Shown here: positions 1 to 9,381 of the stretch, in pieces
Layout: each line of letters opens with the position of its first letter
Numbering within the stretch: the stretch's first letter is position 1
Source of the DNA: Chloroflexota bacterium
Lineage (GTDB): Bacteria > Chloroflexota > Dehalococcoidia > JACPQD01
NCBI GenBank assembly: GCA_016190665.1
Contig: JACPQD010000082.1
Span: 1 to 64,000, forward strand
DNA length: 64,000 nt
Direction of reading: 5' to 3'
The notes under the pieces: generated by a model
Told to the model about the DNA's origin: nothing
What the model saw: the letters and a program-made list of their open reading frames with translations, nothing else
Database searches by the model: none
Program-made: the position numbers and the translations under genes

Positions 1-17
1 CCCGTCCCCCGACCCCT
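1..17 (-). other. G-rich tract at the 3' end of a UGSC gene (cut by window edge)
   Basis: On the minus strand the TAG stop of the first UGSC gene runs straight into GGGG-TC-GGGGG-AC-GGG, and the window ends there. Three G-runs are visible; a fourth would lie outside. Four other genes in the window carry similar G-runs at or just after the stop codon. Confidence 0.45.
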
Positions 18-1668
18 ACTTTCGGATCTCCACCGTTACTGGCTCACCGATACTGGTCAACCAAGAGGACTTGCCCACAGAACCACCGACGACAATAATA
101 TTGAACCAGTGAGGCCCAGCGCCAATGGGCAGCAGCGTGTTCTCTGGTGCATCGTACAGCCACTTCCAGGGAGGAACTACGCGTTCCGGAATAAGTTGGT
201 TGCCGTGCTTGAGGTACCGCCACTCGATGTGAGCGTTGTGGTAGAGGAACTCTTTGACATCCTGCTTTGACCAGCCGCGGTTGGCGATGACGGCCGCGTG
301 GTCAGGGCAGACAAGAAGCATGTGGGGTCGGCTACGGTTCTCCTGGAGCCAGGCGCTGGTCGAGCAAGCTCCGGCGCTATTGCCAGTTCCGGCGAAGGTG
401 AGGAGGAGGCGCTCTGGTTCATGGGCTACCAGGTCCATCACTTCCAACTGGGACTCAACACCGTAGACGGTGACCGTGCTCGCGTCCTTGGCGAAGCCCC
501 GCTCGACGTGGAAAGGCTCCCAAGGATTCTGTTCCTCATTCTCACCCAGACACATGCTGTATTTGATGGGCGAGCCGATGGTGTCCATGTCCAGTTCGCC
601 AACGTAGGCATGCCCGATGTTCATGATGATGAGCCGGATGGCCCGCCCAATGACGGTGTTGGCGAAGGACTGCGCCCCCGGGCCCAGCGCTCCCCGACCA
701 CAGTTGATGTTCAACTCCTTGCGTACGGGGCCATTGATAATGAGGATCGGAGCGTGGGGGCCGGTTGAACAGGCCACTTTTCTCATGGCGAACAGAGGGT
801 CGGACATCCCCTGTACCGCCGCGATCAGCACAGGCATGTGCTCCGGAAGGCAGCCCGCCATTACCGCATTGATGGCGATCTTCTCCACCGTCGCCTCGCC
901 CATGCCGGGCTCCAGGACAGTGACGATCTCGTTAGGCCTTCGGCTCGTGCCGGAGAGCATGCGTTCCACCTTGAGTTCGGTGGGCGGTATGATGGGGAAG
1001 CCATCGCCCCAGCGGTTCCTCAGGAAGAAGGCGTTCATCTCCTCGAAGGCATCGTAGCTGCTGGCGGCTTGGAAGCGATACGTCTTCGGAGATGCCTTCT
1101 CCTCTTCTATGACCGCCGGTCTCTCTTGCGTCAGGCCGGCGACAATGCTCTCGAAACTTTCACCGACCCGCTCCCTGATGTCCTCCGCCGGATGGCTAGT
1201 CAACGTAGACGAGATTACAGCCAGTGCGGGGTCCTTCAATCCGAGCCCTCTGGTAGTCATGCGGGCATCATGTTGGAAGCCTTCGGTGACGATGGCCACG
1301 GTCGGTATGCCGTTCTTCTCGAACTGCACCATGTCGTAGGCAAGCCACGACGTGCAAGAGCCTCAGTCACCCGTGGCGCCGATGATGGCGTCCGGCCCGG
1401 CCTGGACCACCTTCTCCACGGCCCCCTTAGGGGCAGGGTTATTATAGGTGAACTTCTCGAATTTCAGGTCCTGGAAGCGAGTAGAAAGAAGCCGAGCGGC
1501 TTCCTCCAGGCCGATGTCGCCGCCCGCCTTGGTGTTCCAATACAGCCCTATCTTGCGACCGCTCAGGTCGCTTATGCGAGGCGCGGGCGGCACGTGATTC
1601 TTCGCTATCGGCGCCACCGGGTCCAGCACCTCCAGACTCTCGACCCGTGTGTCTTCAGCTAATGTCAT
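16..1668 (-). CDS. UGSC family selenoprotein, long form (Sec at codon 102)
   Basis: Reading TGA 1365-1363 as selenocysteine joins two same-frame segments into a 550-aa protein. The sequence around it reads ATGD-U-GSC-TSWLAYDM. The N-terminal domain (residues 1-111) has the core SGRKIGLYWNTKAGGD and ends in the U-x-x-C motif, which resembles a redox CxxC. After a linker, the C-terminal domain carries WGDGFPIIPPT, INAVMAGCLPEHMPVL and NPWEPFHVERGF, all shared with the other long paralogs in this window. The ATG at 1668 is preceded by GGGAGG at good spacing; an upstream TTG at 1683 would lie within that ribosome site. It follows the MmgE/PrpD gene by 71 nt on the same strand. UGSC proteins are a known selenoprotein family of unknown function; the reaction is not known. 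Confidence 0.88.
1333..1351 (-). promoter_or_regulatory. candidate bacterial SECIS hairpin
   Basis: Eleven nt after the TGA, GTCGT pairs with ACGAC. Inside, GG pairs with CC around a CTTG loop with one bulged T. Position and size match SelB-recruiting elements; structure was judged by eye only. Confidence 0.55.
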
Positions 1669-1739
1669 GCTCAGTCCTCCCAATACAAGTCTGTTGCGAC
1701 AGCCCGACGTGGGCCCATCGGACGTCGTTGTAGGAGTTC

Positions 1740-3116
1740 CTAGCCTAGAAGTCGCATAATCTCAGCCACGTCCGGGACCCCTTCCAGCCGCATCACAAGG
1801 TCTTTCACCGCAGCCGCGCGGTCTTCAGGCAGCGGGTTGGAGCCGTACCGTGTGCAGTCCCAGTACCGGTCCAGCAATTCCTCCGGAGACTGCCGGTTGT
1901 CGGGATGTCCCTTGGCTACCAGAACAGTCCTGGAGCGCAGGCTTGTACCATCCTTCAGTCTCACTTCCACGGATACCCCCTCGCTGTTCGGGTCCATTTC
2001 GACCTCCACTTTGCGGGCGAGATCGAGATACCGGGGGTCCACCAGCGCCTCGTCGGTGAAGTGGTAGAGGGAGATCCTGCGGTCCACGGCAGCGCAGGCC
2101 AGCGCCCAGGGGATGCTGAACTGGGCATCGACCTGACACGTGGGGTGCAAACGCAACTCCCGCGGCTCAACCACCCTCCGGATCCGGGGCGTGCCATGGA
2201 CTACCAGTGATTCTATCGACTCCGGAGCAAAAGCGCCTTCGGACACGATGGAAAGTATCGCGTCGAGCGGAGAATGCAAGAGAGCACAGCAAGGGTACGC
2301 CTTAAAGGCGAGTTGCGTCCCCATGAACAGGGCGCCCAGGTCCTTCGTCAACCACTCCATCTCGAGTTCCTCGCCCCTGTAGAAAAGAGGATACAGCCCA
2401 TACCTCCCCATCAGGAACTGCTTGACGCCGGTTACCCCCAGCTTGGCCAGTTGGGCCGAGGTGATGCCATTGCGCACTCCAAACCCCATCTGCATCCGGA
2501 CGCCGAGTACTCCGTCTTCCTCGTGGCTCTGGTAGTTCCCTGCGACCTGCGCGTAAGCGAGACCGAGGGCGCTCAGAAACTCCTCCTGAGTTAGACCCAG
2601 CAGTATCCCGGACGCCATGGTGGCGCCGAGGGTGGAGAACATGTAGGTTGAGTTCCATCCGGTATAGAGCGAGTTGGGCACCGTTTTCACGAAACGCCCC
2701 TGGACGTCGGTGGCCAGCGTGACCGCCCGCAGCAAGGACTTACCGTCCACACCGCCCAGATGCTCCGCTGTCGCAAAGGCTGCGGGAACGACCGCGGTGC
2801 CTATAGCATAAGCGCCAGCATTGCTGCCTAGCCACAGCTTGTCCTCGTACTCCAGAGCCTTGGCAAAGGCGCCATTGGCCACCCCGGCCATGTTGGCGCA
2901 GGCCCGCACCCCATGGCCTATGACAGTCGCTTCAGGCGTGCCCGCTCCTCCCCGGACGAACGCGGCGATCCGGTCTGAACCCTCGGCCCGGGCGCCCGCG
3001 ATGCAACTGCCCAGCGTCCAGAGTATCTCCCAGCGCGATGCCTCAATCGCGTCTTGAGGAATGTCCGAGAAGGACATCTCGGTCAAGTATTGAGTCAGTT
3101 GCTCTTCTACAGTCAT
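1740..3116 (-). CDS. MmgE/PrpD family protein
   Basis: This 458-aa protein has the length and fold signatures of the MmgE/PrpD family (2-methylcitrate dehydratase and relatives). These include the N-terminal helical segment with TLGSCIAGARAEGSDRIAAF, an ANGAFAKALEYEDKL stretch, and the C-terminal region with PTCQVDAQFSIPWALACA. Family members usually carry an A-L-D-x-D-D signature where this one reads A-L-E-Y-E-D, so substrate or activity may differ from PrpD. ATG at 3116 has AAGGAG upstream. It precedes the long UGSC gene on the same strand and probably shares a transcript with it. The exact substrate cannot be told from sequence. Confidence 0.85.
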   Translation of the reverse strand: MTVEEQLTQYLTEMSFSDIPQDAIEASRWEILWTLGSCIAGARAEGSDRIAAFVRGGAGTPEATVIGHGVRACANMAGVANGAFAKALEYEDKLWLGSNAGAYAIGTAVVPAAFATAEHLGGVDGKSLLRAVTLATDVQGRFVKTVPNSLYTGWNSTYMFSTLGATMASGILLGLTQEEFLSALGLAYAQVAGNYQSHEEDGVLGVRMQMGFGVRNGITSAQLAKLGVTGVKQFLMGRYGLYPLFYRGEELEMEWLTKDLGALFMGTQLAFKAYPCCALLHSPLDAILSIVSEGAFAPESIESLVVHGTPRIRRVVEPRELRLHPTCQVDAQFSIPWALACAAVDRRISLYHFTDEALVDPRYLDLARKVEVEMDPNSEGVSVEVRLKDGTSLRSRTVLVAKGHPDNRQSPEELLDRYWDCTRYGSNPLPEDRAAAVKDLVMRLEGVPDVAEIMRLLG

Positions 3117-3222
3117 GGTCTCTCCTTCTCTGCGTCTTAATAGTCGAACGAGCCCAGGCGCTCTGCGACCATCTCCTTACACGGTTTGAGCGCCGCTAGC
3201 TGAATGTGGGGATCGGTAGAAG

Positions 3223-3330
3223 TCACTTCGCCAGCCACGTGTTCTCGTGCTGGAAGTTGTCATAAAGGGTGAGGCCGGGCTTCACGTTCCTCACCTCCGG
3301 CCATAGTCCCATCAGGTCGGCCTCCTTATC
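3223..3330 (-). pseudogene. C-terminal remnant of a family 5 substrate-binding protein
   Basis: A 35-codon minus-strand stretch reads LWPEVRNVKPGLTLYDNF, then HENTWLAK and a stop. This is the typical last segment of the SBPs in this window (compare WPHVKNF, LYNGFKF and TWLAK in the gene ending at 43708). No start or upstream SBP sequence is present; the adjoining DNA is the 3' end of the short UGSC gene in another frame. An SBP was evidently once located here and was deleted down to its tail. Confidence 0.7.
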
Positions 3331-3349
3331 ATCGATGGTTTGACCAGAT

Positions 3350-3901
3350 TCATTCGCACACGCCTCTCGTCAGTATGGACACAACCTTGCCAGTGGCGAT
3401 TTCTGCTGCCCGTTCAATTGCCTCAAGGTCATGGCGCATGTCGTCCAGTGAGCCAAGGTCATGAGGTATGGTGGCGATGGGATAGTCGAGAAAGCCCTGG
3501 GCCGTCGCCATACCCCTGCCCGTGGTTCGAGCCAGTTTCTCAACAGCGATGCATGCCGCCGGTATACCCTTGCGCTCGATCGATACTGCGTCGAGTACAC
3601 TACCCGACGTACAAGAGCCTCAATCGCCCACGCCTGCAATCACAACCTGGCAGCGACGAGCCATCTCCTCCAGCATGTCGTCAGGAGCCCTTTGACCGAT
3701 GAACGTCTTCTTTCGGAAGACCACCTCTCGGATCTGATACTTGCCGCGGATCGCTTCTAAGACCCTGGCCAGGATCTCGTTACCAACCGGCCTGCCATTC
3801 CATATGACGCCCAGCGTGAGACCATCGAGGGTGGCATAGCGTGCAGCCAGCTCACCCCGTTTCGTCTTAGGCCCCTGCGTCGGATCAAAAACATCAAACA
3901 T
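3350..3901 (-). CDS. UGSC family selenoprotein, short form (Sec at codon 94)
   Basis: With TGA 3622-3620 read as selenocysteine the product is 183 aa. It has 93 residues before the motif (FDPTQGPKTKRGELAARYA, then TLGVIWNGRPVGNE, ending CQVVIAGVGD), then U-G-S-C-T-S, then 85 further residues ending SILTRGVCE. It consists only of the UGSC domain. The large C-terminal domain found in the long forms is encoded by the separate gene just upstream (ending at 3933), so the two may form a two-subunit version. The ATG at 3901 has GGAGGG five nt upstream, better than an ATG nine codons earlier. Gene callers that ignore Sec would report only a 102-aa fragment and miss the second half, which lacks a good start. 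Confidence 0.85.
3589..3609 (-). promoter_or_regulatory. candidate bacterial SECIS hairpin
   Basis: Starting 10 nt after the TGA, CGTCGGGTA pairs with TACTCGACG over nine pairs (one G-U), closed by a GUG loop. This is the longest stem of the seven sites, and G is the first loop base. Confidence 0.65.
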
Positions 3902-3932
3902 TGTTTCCCTCCTGAACCTATCGAACAAACTG

Positions 3933-5057
3933 TTACGACTGTTTCACGGTGATCAGCCTGGTTACCGCATCACTTCCGGTGCCGTAAGGGACCAGGAAGG
4001 AAAGCCGCGGGCCCGCATCCCCTCCACACACCACTACGAACACATCTGCTCGCCGTTCGCGCATGCCAGGGCTTAACATTATCTCGTCGTACTCGTTCGG
4101 CTTAAATACGTAGGAGAACTTGGCTTCATCACCTTTCTTGATTGTCAACATATCTTCCGCCCCAGCCTCCTCAGTAGAAGGTTGCGGCCTACCCCAAATC
4201 TGCCCCCATCTTCCACGGCGTTTGAGGTCGGCCACCGAGCGCTTACAATGCTCAAAGAGATAATCGCGGAGGTCAGTCTTTTTCCATCCAGCCTTTATGA
4301 AGACCTCAGCGTAGTGGGGCGGGACAAAGAGGAGATAGACCCCGCGTATGAAGTCGTGAGTGGATATCATGTCTGCTACTGCATCCAGTATCCTCTCTGG
4401 GACCCTTCTTGTGGCAGCAACGATAACTGGCCCCGGATAGTGGGAAACGGCGGTAACCGTGCTGCTGGATCTTTCGAACCCGAGTTGCACATGCAGCGGC
4501 TCCCATTCCGTCTCCTCGTTCTCAGCAACACAGGTGCTCCATCGTCCTGGGTGTCCCCACTGGCCACGTTGAATGCCGTCAGGACGAGCCTCAGCGCAGT
4601 TTCTGAGCAGGAGGCTGATCGCTCGTCCTATCGTCGCATTCGGGCGGTGGCCCGGGCCCAACACATACATGCCAGTATTGAACCCCAGGACTCCACCAAT
4701 CGGACCGTTGATAACAAAGGCAGGCCAGGGACTTCCCAAACTCGCCAGATGATTGAACTTGAACTCAGGCGCCGTGACGCTTTCGACCGCCGAAACAAGC
4801 ACCGGCATGTATTCCGGGAGACAGCCGGCCATGATGGCGTTGATTGCCAGCTTCTCCGCCGTAATGTCGCGGTCCCTCTCTGGTATCTCGCCGACTACAA
4901 ACCCAGGCGGCAGCCCCGCGTGTTCCAGAAAGCGGCTAATCTTATCCTCTGTGGGAGGGACTATCGGTAAGCCATCGGTCCAGTTGTTCTTGTAGAACAG
5001 CTCGATGGCCTCGTCGTAGTCACTCACCGAAATCCGGCGCGAATTCAGACTTGTCAC
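3933..5057 (-). CDS. stand-alone UGSC-associated large domain protein
   Basis: This 374-aa protein matches the C-terminal domain of the long UGSC selenoproteins. It has WTDGLPIVPPTEDKI near residue 25, INAIMAGCLPEYMPVLVSAV near residue 75, FVINGPI, ATIGRAI, and ENEETEWEPLHVQLGF near residue 190. It carries no U-G-S-C segment itself. It starts at GTG 5057 with GGAGG upstream and ends 31 nt before the start of the short UGSC gene, which supplies the missing domain, so the pair looks like a natural split of the fused protein. Function is unknown; conserved Asp, Cys and His residues could hold a metal or substrate, but that is a guess. Confidence 0.8.
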   Translation of the reverse strand: MTSLNSRRISVSDYDEAIELFYKNNWTDGLPIVPPTEDKISRFLEHAGLPPGFVVGEIPERDRDITAEKLAINAIMAGCLPEYMPVLVSAVESVTAPEFKFNHLASLGSPWPAFVINGPIGGVLGFNTGMYVLGPGHRPNATIGRAISLLLRNCAEARPDGIQRGQWGHPGRWSTCVAENEETEWEPLHVQLGFERSSSTVTAVSHYPGPVIVAATRRVPERILDAVADMISTHDFIRGVYLLFVPPHYAEVFIKAGWKKTDLRDYLFEHCKRSVADLKRRGRWGQIWGRPQPSTEEAGAEDMLTIKKGDEAKFSYVFKPNEYDEIMLSPGMRERRADVFVVVCGGDAGPRLSFLVPYGTGSDAVTRLITVKQS

Positions 5058-5089
5058 GATCCAAAACCTCCAAATTTGGATGCCATCTA

Positions 5090-6784
5090 CTATCGGGCCA
5101 GCCAGACCATGTCAAGCTTGCCCCAGATGTGGATTCCCGACCCCGGGTTGAAGTTCCTCACTTCCTTCCACGCCCCTGTCTGCGATATGTCCCAGTAGAG
5201 AATAGCGACAGGGGTCTTAGCTATCATCTCAGTCTCGAGCTCTGCCAATATGGCCCTCCGGCTGTTAAAGTCCAGGGTTCGGGCCTGCTTGTCGATGAGC
5301 TCGTCTACCTTCTTGTCGCTGAAGCCGCTCTCGTTGTGTTCACTTGTCCCGTAGAACTTGGTGTAGAGAACATCATCAGGATCAGTCGAGTTATCTGTCC
5401 AACCGAAGCAATCCAGGTCGAAAGCCCGCCTCCGCACGCGATCCAGCCGAACGGGGTTCTCCAACATGTTCACCTGTGCGTCGATGCCGATCTTTGCCAA
5501 CTGGTCCTTGGTGAACACAGCTTGGGCCTCAATGGCTGCACTGATGGGACTCTGGATCGTGGTCTTGAACCCGTTGGGAACCCCGGCCTCCGCCAGAAGC
5601 CTTTTCGCCTGGGCGACATCCTCGTCCTTCGGCTGGCGATAGCCTGGTAGCTTCGCCACATCTTCCGGTTTCATGCCCCATGGCTGGGCAAAAACGAAAC
5701 CGACTTGACCCCTGCCCTGCAACCTCAGGAGAGCCTGACGGTCGAAGGCCAGGTCGACAGCTTTCCTCACGCGTGCGTCACTCCAGGGCCATCGTGTCGT
5801 GTTGAAGGTGATGTTTTGATGGCTTAGCGAAAGATGTTCGTAGACTTCCACCCTGTCCGCCATTTCCCGCTTGACCAGCTCCGCCTCTGCAGGACGAAGG
5901 CTGCCCGCGCCCCAGAAAGTCATCTTTACTTTGCCCGTGCGAAAGGCCGCAAAGCGCGTAGCCCCATCCCTGAGCGTATAGAATTGAATGCCATCCAGGT
6001 AGGGCAAACCCTTGGTATGGTAATTGACGTTCTTCTCCAGCTCTAGAATGGATCCGGGGTTGAACTGCTTGAGTCTGAAGGCGCCAGTGCCTACCGTGTC
6101 CCTTCTCATGTCCCCTTTTTCTACCAGGATGTGTTTCGGCTCTATGGCTACCCATCCGGTAGCAAGGTTAGTCAGGAAGGAGGCGCTCGCGTACTTCGTG
6201 ATAACTCTGATGGAATCCGGGCCAGCTATTTCGGCGCTGTCCATCGCCGCAAGGAGAGGCTGGCCTCGAGGAGAGATAGTGTTGAACTCCTTGGGCTTGT
6301 GCATTCTGTCCAGGCTGTACTTAACGTCCTCCATTGTGAGAGGCTTGCCATCGTGCCACTTGATGTCGTTGCGAAATCTAAAGGTGTACGTCCTGCCGTC
6401 CGCGCTGACTTCCCACTTCTCAGCCAACTCGGGCGCCACCTTTTCGTGGTCCAGAGGATGCAGACGCACCAAGCCCTGGTATATATTGAAGAGGACTGTA
6501 GAAGAAGACGAGCCTGACTCTCGCTGCAAATCAAGGCCATCGGGGTCCCGGCTCAGGGCTCTAGTGAGCACGCCGCCGTAACGTGGCTCCACCACCGGTC
6601 CCTTTGGGCTGGGCGAGGGCAGCGCAGGAGCCGCGATTACGCTTGCCGCTGGAGCCCCTGGTCCCGATGGGGCGGTCGCTGGTCTGGGAACAGGCGTAGG
6701 GCTGGCCGCTGGAGCGCAGCTCGCCAGCAGCAAGCTGACAGCGACTAGAAACGCGAGCAGCGCACCTTCTTTGACATTGAGCAT
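5090..6784 (-). CDS. ABC-type substrate-binding lipoprotein, family 5
   Basis: The 564-aa product begins with a lipoprotein signal peptide (lipobox LLASC at about residues 19-23), then a Pro/Ala linker and PRYGGVLTRAL. This is the usual start of the mature SBP_bac_5 (peptide/opine/nickel type) domain. Internal features include DIKWHDGKPLTMEDVKYSL, VGTGAFRLKQFNPGS and AKRLLAEAG. ATG 6784 has GGAGG upstream. It lies 32 nt upstream of the split UGSC large-domain gene and probably shares its transcript. No permease or ATPase gene is near, so it must use a transporter encoded elsewhere or serve as a sensor or scavenger. The ligand is unknown. Confidence 0.9.
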   Translation of the reverse strand: MLNVKEGALLAFLVAVSLLLASCAPAASPTPVPRPATAPSGPGAPAASVIAAPALPSPSPKGPVVEPRYGGVLTRALSRDPDGLDLQRESGSSSSTVLFNIYQGLVRLHPLDHEKVAPELAEKWEVSADGRTYTFRFRNDIKWHDGKPLTMEDVKYSLDRMHKPKEFNTISPRGQPLLAAMDSAEIAGPDSIRVITKYASASFLTNLATGWVAIEPKHILVEKGDMRRDTVGTGAFRLKQFNPGSILELEKNVNYHTKGLPYLDGIQFYTLRDGATRFAAFRTGKVKMTFWGAGSLRPAEAELVKREMADRVEVYEHLSLSHQNITFNTTRWPWSDARVRKAVDLAFDRQALLRLQGRGQVGFVFAQPWGMKPEDVAKLPGYRQPKDEDVAQAKRLLAEAGVPNGFKTTIQSPISAAIEAQAVFTKDQLAKIGIDAQVNMLENPVRLDRVRRRAFDLDCFGWTDNSTDPDDVLYTKFYGTSEHNESGFSDKKVDELIDKQARTLDFNSRRAILAELETEMIAKTPVAILYWDISQTGAWKEVRNFNPGSGIHIWGKLDMVWLAR

Positions 6785-6809
6785 CGTCCGCCTCCGTTTG
6801 TATGCGATC

Positions 6810-8048
6810 TCAGCAGATAACTCCGCTGGCGGTCAACTCTGCGACCCTATCCCCCGCCAGGCCAAGTAATTCCTGGAAGACGTACCCGTTGTGTTCACCC
6901 AGCATCGGCGCCGGCCAATAGGCTGGCTCAGGGCAATGGCTCAGCTTCCAGGGCAACCCGGATACCGTCCTTCTGCCTGCCTCCGGGTGGTCAAGCTCGA
7001 AGAGGTAACCCCGCGCCCTGAGGTGTGGGTCAGTCACGAACTGCTCCAGGTTGGAAGACGGGCCGGCGGGCACGCCCGCTTTCTGGAGCATGTCCGTGAT
7101 TTCCCGGCTGCTGAAGGAAGACGTCCACTCACCGATCAGGCTGTCCAGCTCATCCTGATGCTGAAGGCGTCTGAACATATCCGAGAACTTGTCTTCTGCA
7201 GCCCACGAGGGGGAACCCATGGCCCGGCAAAGGGACTTCCATTCTTCCTCGCTGGAGACAGCGATGCAGACCCACTCGTCCTCGCCGCGGGTGGGATAGG
7301 TGTTGTGAGGCGCCATGCTGCCATCCCGGTTGCCCTCGCAGCCGCGAACTCTCCCATTCATGGTGTAGTCCATGACCGCCTCGGGCAACTGGGCGAGCGT
7401 GGCCTCAGCCATCGACAGGTCGACGAACTGCCCCAGTCCCGTGTCCGCGCGGTGATGCAGTGCGGCGAGGATGGCGAAGGCCGCCGTGATACCGGTCAGC
7501 GGGTCGCTGAAGGTCCCTCCGATGCCGCGGGGCGGCCCCTGGTAGTAGCCGGTGAGGGCCGTCAGGCCCGAGAAAGCGTGCACCGTGTTTCCAAAGGCGA
7601 CATGGTGCTTCTTGGGGCCAGCGGCGCCCAATCCGCTGGAGGACACATAGATCAGGTCTGGCCTGATCTTCAGGACCGTCTCATGCCCCAGACCGAGACG
7701 TGCCATGACTCCGAAGGCGAAGTTCTCAATCACCACGTCGCTGAGCTTGATGAGCCCATTCACCAGCTCGACGGCCTCCGGTTTCGTGAGGTCCAGGGTG
7801 CAGCCTTTCTTGCATAGATTGAGATTGTTGAAGCGACCCGACCTGTTGGGCCCGGGCACGCCGTCGGCGAAGGGCTCTGCCCCGCGCAACGCATCCAGAC
7901 GTTTGCTCGTCTCTATCTTGATTACCTCCGCGCCCATGGCGCCGAGCAACTGGGTGCATAGCGGGCCCGCCAGCGCCCAGCTAAAATCGGTTATCCTGAT
8001 TCCATTGAGAGGCAACGGCTCCCTTCCCAACGCCGAGACTCCTTTCAC
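6810..8048 (-). CDS. class III CoA-transferase (CaiB/BaiF family)
   Basis: The product has the family III CoA-transferase hallmarks: GIRITDFSWALAGPLCTQLL at the N-terminus, ADVVIEN-like NFAFGVMARLGLG, YVSSSGLGAAGP, and FSDPLTGITAAFAIL. The Asp of that last motif aligns with the catalytic Asp that forms acyl-CoA anhydrides. The family moves CoA between organic acids. I chose GTG 8048 (412 aa), nine nt after GGGGAG and just past the stop of the preceding gene; an ATG at 8114 would force a 49-nt overlap. It is the third of three CoA-transferase genes in a row on this strand. The acid substrate is unknown. Confidence 0.88.
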   Translation of the reverse strand: MKGVSALGREPLPLNGIRITDFSWALAGPLCTQLLGAMGAEVIKIETSKRLDALRGAEPFADGVPGPNRSGRFNNLNLCKKGCTLDLTKPEAVELVNGLIKLSDVVIENFAFGVMARLGLGHETVLKIRPDLIYVSSSGLGAAGPKKHHVAFGNTVHAFSGLTALTGYYQGPPRGIGGTFSDPLTGITAAFAILAALHHRADTGLGQFVDLSMAEATLAQLPEAVMDYTMNGRVRGCEGNRDGSMAPHNTYPTRGEDEWVCIAVSSEEEWKSLCRAMGSPSWAAEDKFSDMFRRLQHQDELDSLIGEWTSSFSSREITDMLQKAGVPAGPSSNLEQFVTDPHLRARGYLFELDHPEAGRRTVSGLPWKLSHCPEPAYWPAPMLGEHNGYVFQELLGLAGDRVAELTASGVIC

Positions 8049-8065
8049 GTTGACTGCTCCCCGTT

Positions 8066-9280
8066 TCAGACTATCCCCGCCCGCCTCAACGCTGCCAGCT
8101 CCTGCTTTGGCCACCCCAACTGTCCACAGAGGACCTCCTCGTTGTGCTGCCCCAGCATGGGCGCTGGATGGACCAGATCACGGGACATTCCAGAAAAAGC
8201 GTAGGGAGATCCCGGGTAGCGGAGCAGGCCGGTGGCGCGGTGGTCAATGTCAGCAAAGAAGCCCCGTGCGAGAAGCTGATCGGAGTACAAGAGGTCCTTC
8301 ACTGTGTTGACAGGCATTCCCGGCACCCTCTTCGCCTGCGCCGCCCCGGAAATCTCCTCCATAGTGTGAACGGCCGCCCATTGGGCCATGAGATCGAGTA
8401 TGGCGTCCCAGTTCCTGGTCCGGGCGGGACGGCCACGGCACATCTCACCCACTGCCCATTGCGGATTGCCCATCACCTCGGCCAGGGCTTGCCACTGGTG
8501 GTCCAGCATCGGCTCCAAACAGACATAGCCGTCTTTGCAGGGGATCAAAGCCACGGCGCCAGCCAGGACCATCTCCGACCGTTTGACGATCCTACCTGCG
8601 TAGGTATACAAAGGAGTAGTCGACTGCATGAGCATGCCCACCACCTCCTGCTCTGAGACATCGACATGCTGGCCGCGGCCCGTGAGGCGGCGCGCCATGA
8701 CGGCGATCATGGTAGCCGTGGCCCCCGTTAGCCCGGCGAGGAAATCGGCCTGCCTGCCCCCCGCCTTCAACGGGCGGTCCCTCGTGATGTCTTGCACCTG
8801 GGGAGGAGTGGTGTAGCCCCGTCCTCCCATGTGGAAGCTGATCAGGTCGGCGGATTTGTAGTCCCGGTAAGGCCCCGTTTGCCCGAAGGGGGTGATGGAA
8901 GTCATGATGAGACGGGGATTGAACGTCCAGAGCGTATGGTAATCGAGCCCCAGTTGTCTCATCTTTCCGGGGGGACCGTTCTCGACCAATATGTCAGCGG
9001 TCTTCAGCAGGTCCTTGAGAATATTCAGTCCCGTCCTGCTCTTGACGTTCAGTGTGATCCCGACCTTGTTTGTGTTCAGGTACAGGAATAGGCCGCTCCG
9101 CTCCGGGTTGGGGACATCCCCCAGAAAGGGCCCCGAGCGGCGCGCGGAGTCGCCCCCGTGGGGATCCTCTATCTTGATTACTTTCGCTCCCATGTCAGCC
9201 AGGAGCTTGGCGCAATACGGCGCGGAGACGAAATCGCCGAGGTCAATGACCGTTAGGTTAGACAGCGCCTGTTGTCCCAA
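8066..9280 (-). CDS. class III CoA-transferase (CaiB/BaiF family)
   Basis: This 404-aa family III CoA-transferase contains VIDLGDFVSAPYCAKLLADM, GAKVIKIEDPHGGDSAR, NTNKVGITLNVKSRTG and ADFLAGLTGATATM, with the presumed catalytic Asp. It starts at TTG 9280, which has AGGAGG at proper spacing and no better ATG nearby. It sits between two paralogs that differ clearly in sequence. The three genes may handle different acids, or two may form a heteromer as in succinyl-CoA-dependent pairs; this is inference. Confidence 0.88.
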   Translation of the reverse strand: MGQQALSNLTVIDLGDFVSAPYCAKLLADMGAKVIKIEDPHGGDSARRSGPFLGDVPNPERSGLFLYLNTNKVGITLNVKSRTGLNILKDLLKTADILVENGPPGKMRQLGLDYHTLWTFNPRLIMTSITPFGQTGPYRDYKSADLISFHMGGRGYTTPPQVQDITRDRPLKAGGRQADFLAGLTGATATMIAVMARRLTGRGQHVDVSEQEVVGMLMQSTTPLYTYAGRIVKRSEMVLAGAVALIPCKDGYVCLEPMLDHQWQALAEVMGNPQWAVGEMCRGRPARTRNWDAILDLMAQWAAVHTMEEISGAAQAKRVPGMPVNTVKDLLYSDQLLARGFFADIDHRATGLLRYPGSPYAFSGMSRDLVHPAPMLGQHNEEVLCGQLGWPKQELAALRRAGIV

Positions 9281-9381
9281 GTTTCCTCCTGCTGGTGTGG
9301 TAGGTCTGGCATGTAACCAGAACCGTTGGTGGACACGGTGGACGGAGTTGACTCAGTGCCAATCCGTGGTTATGCGTCAGG

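Noticed and set aside
16-1332. A separate 438-aa gene starting at ATG 1332 just after the TGA (and the like at 11977, 43334, 47102, 49384)
   Set aside because: The upstream segment in the same frame is homologous between paralogs, the motif spans the TGA, and these ATG/GTG codons lie within the hairpin or coding frame without proper ribosome sites.
3370-3639. An 89-aa minus-strand ORF overlapping the short UGSC gene
   Set aside because: It is in another frame than the UGSC read-through, which matches family sequence on both sides of the TGA.
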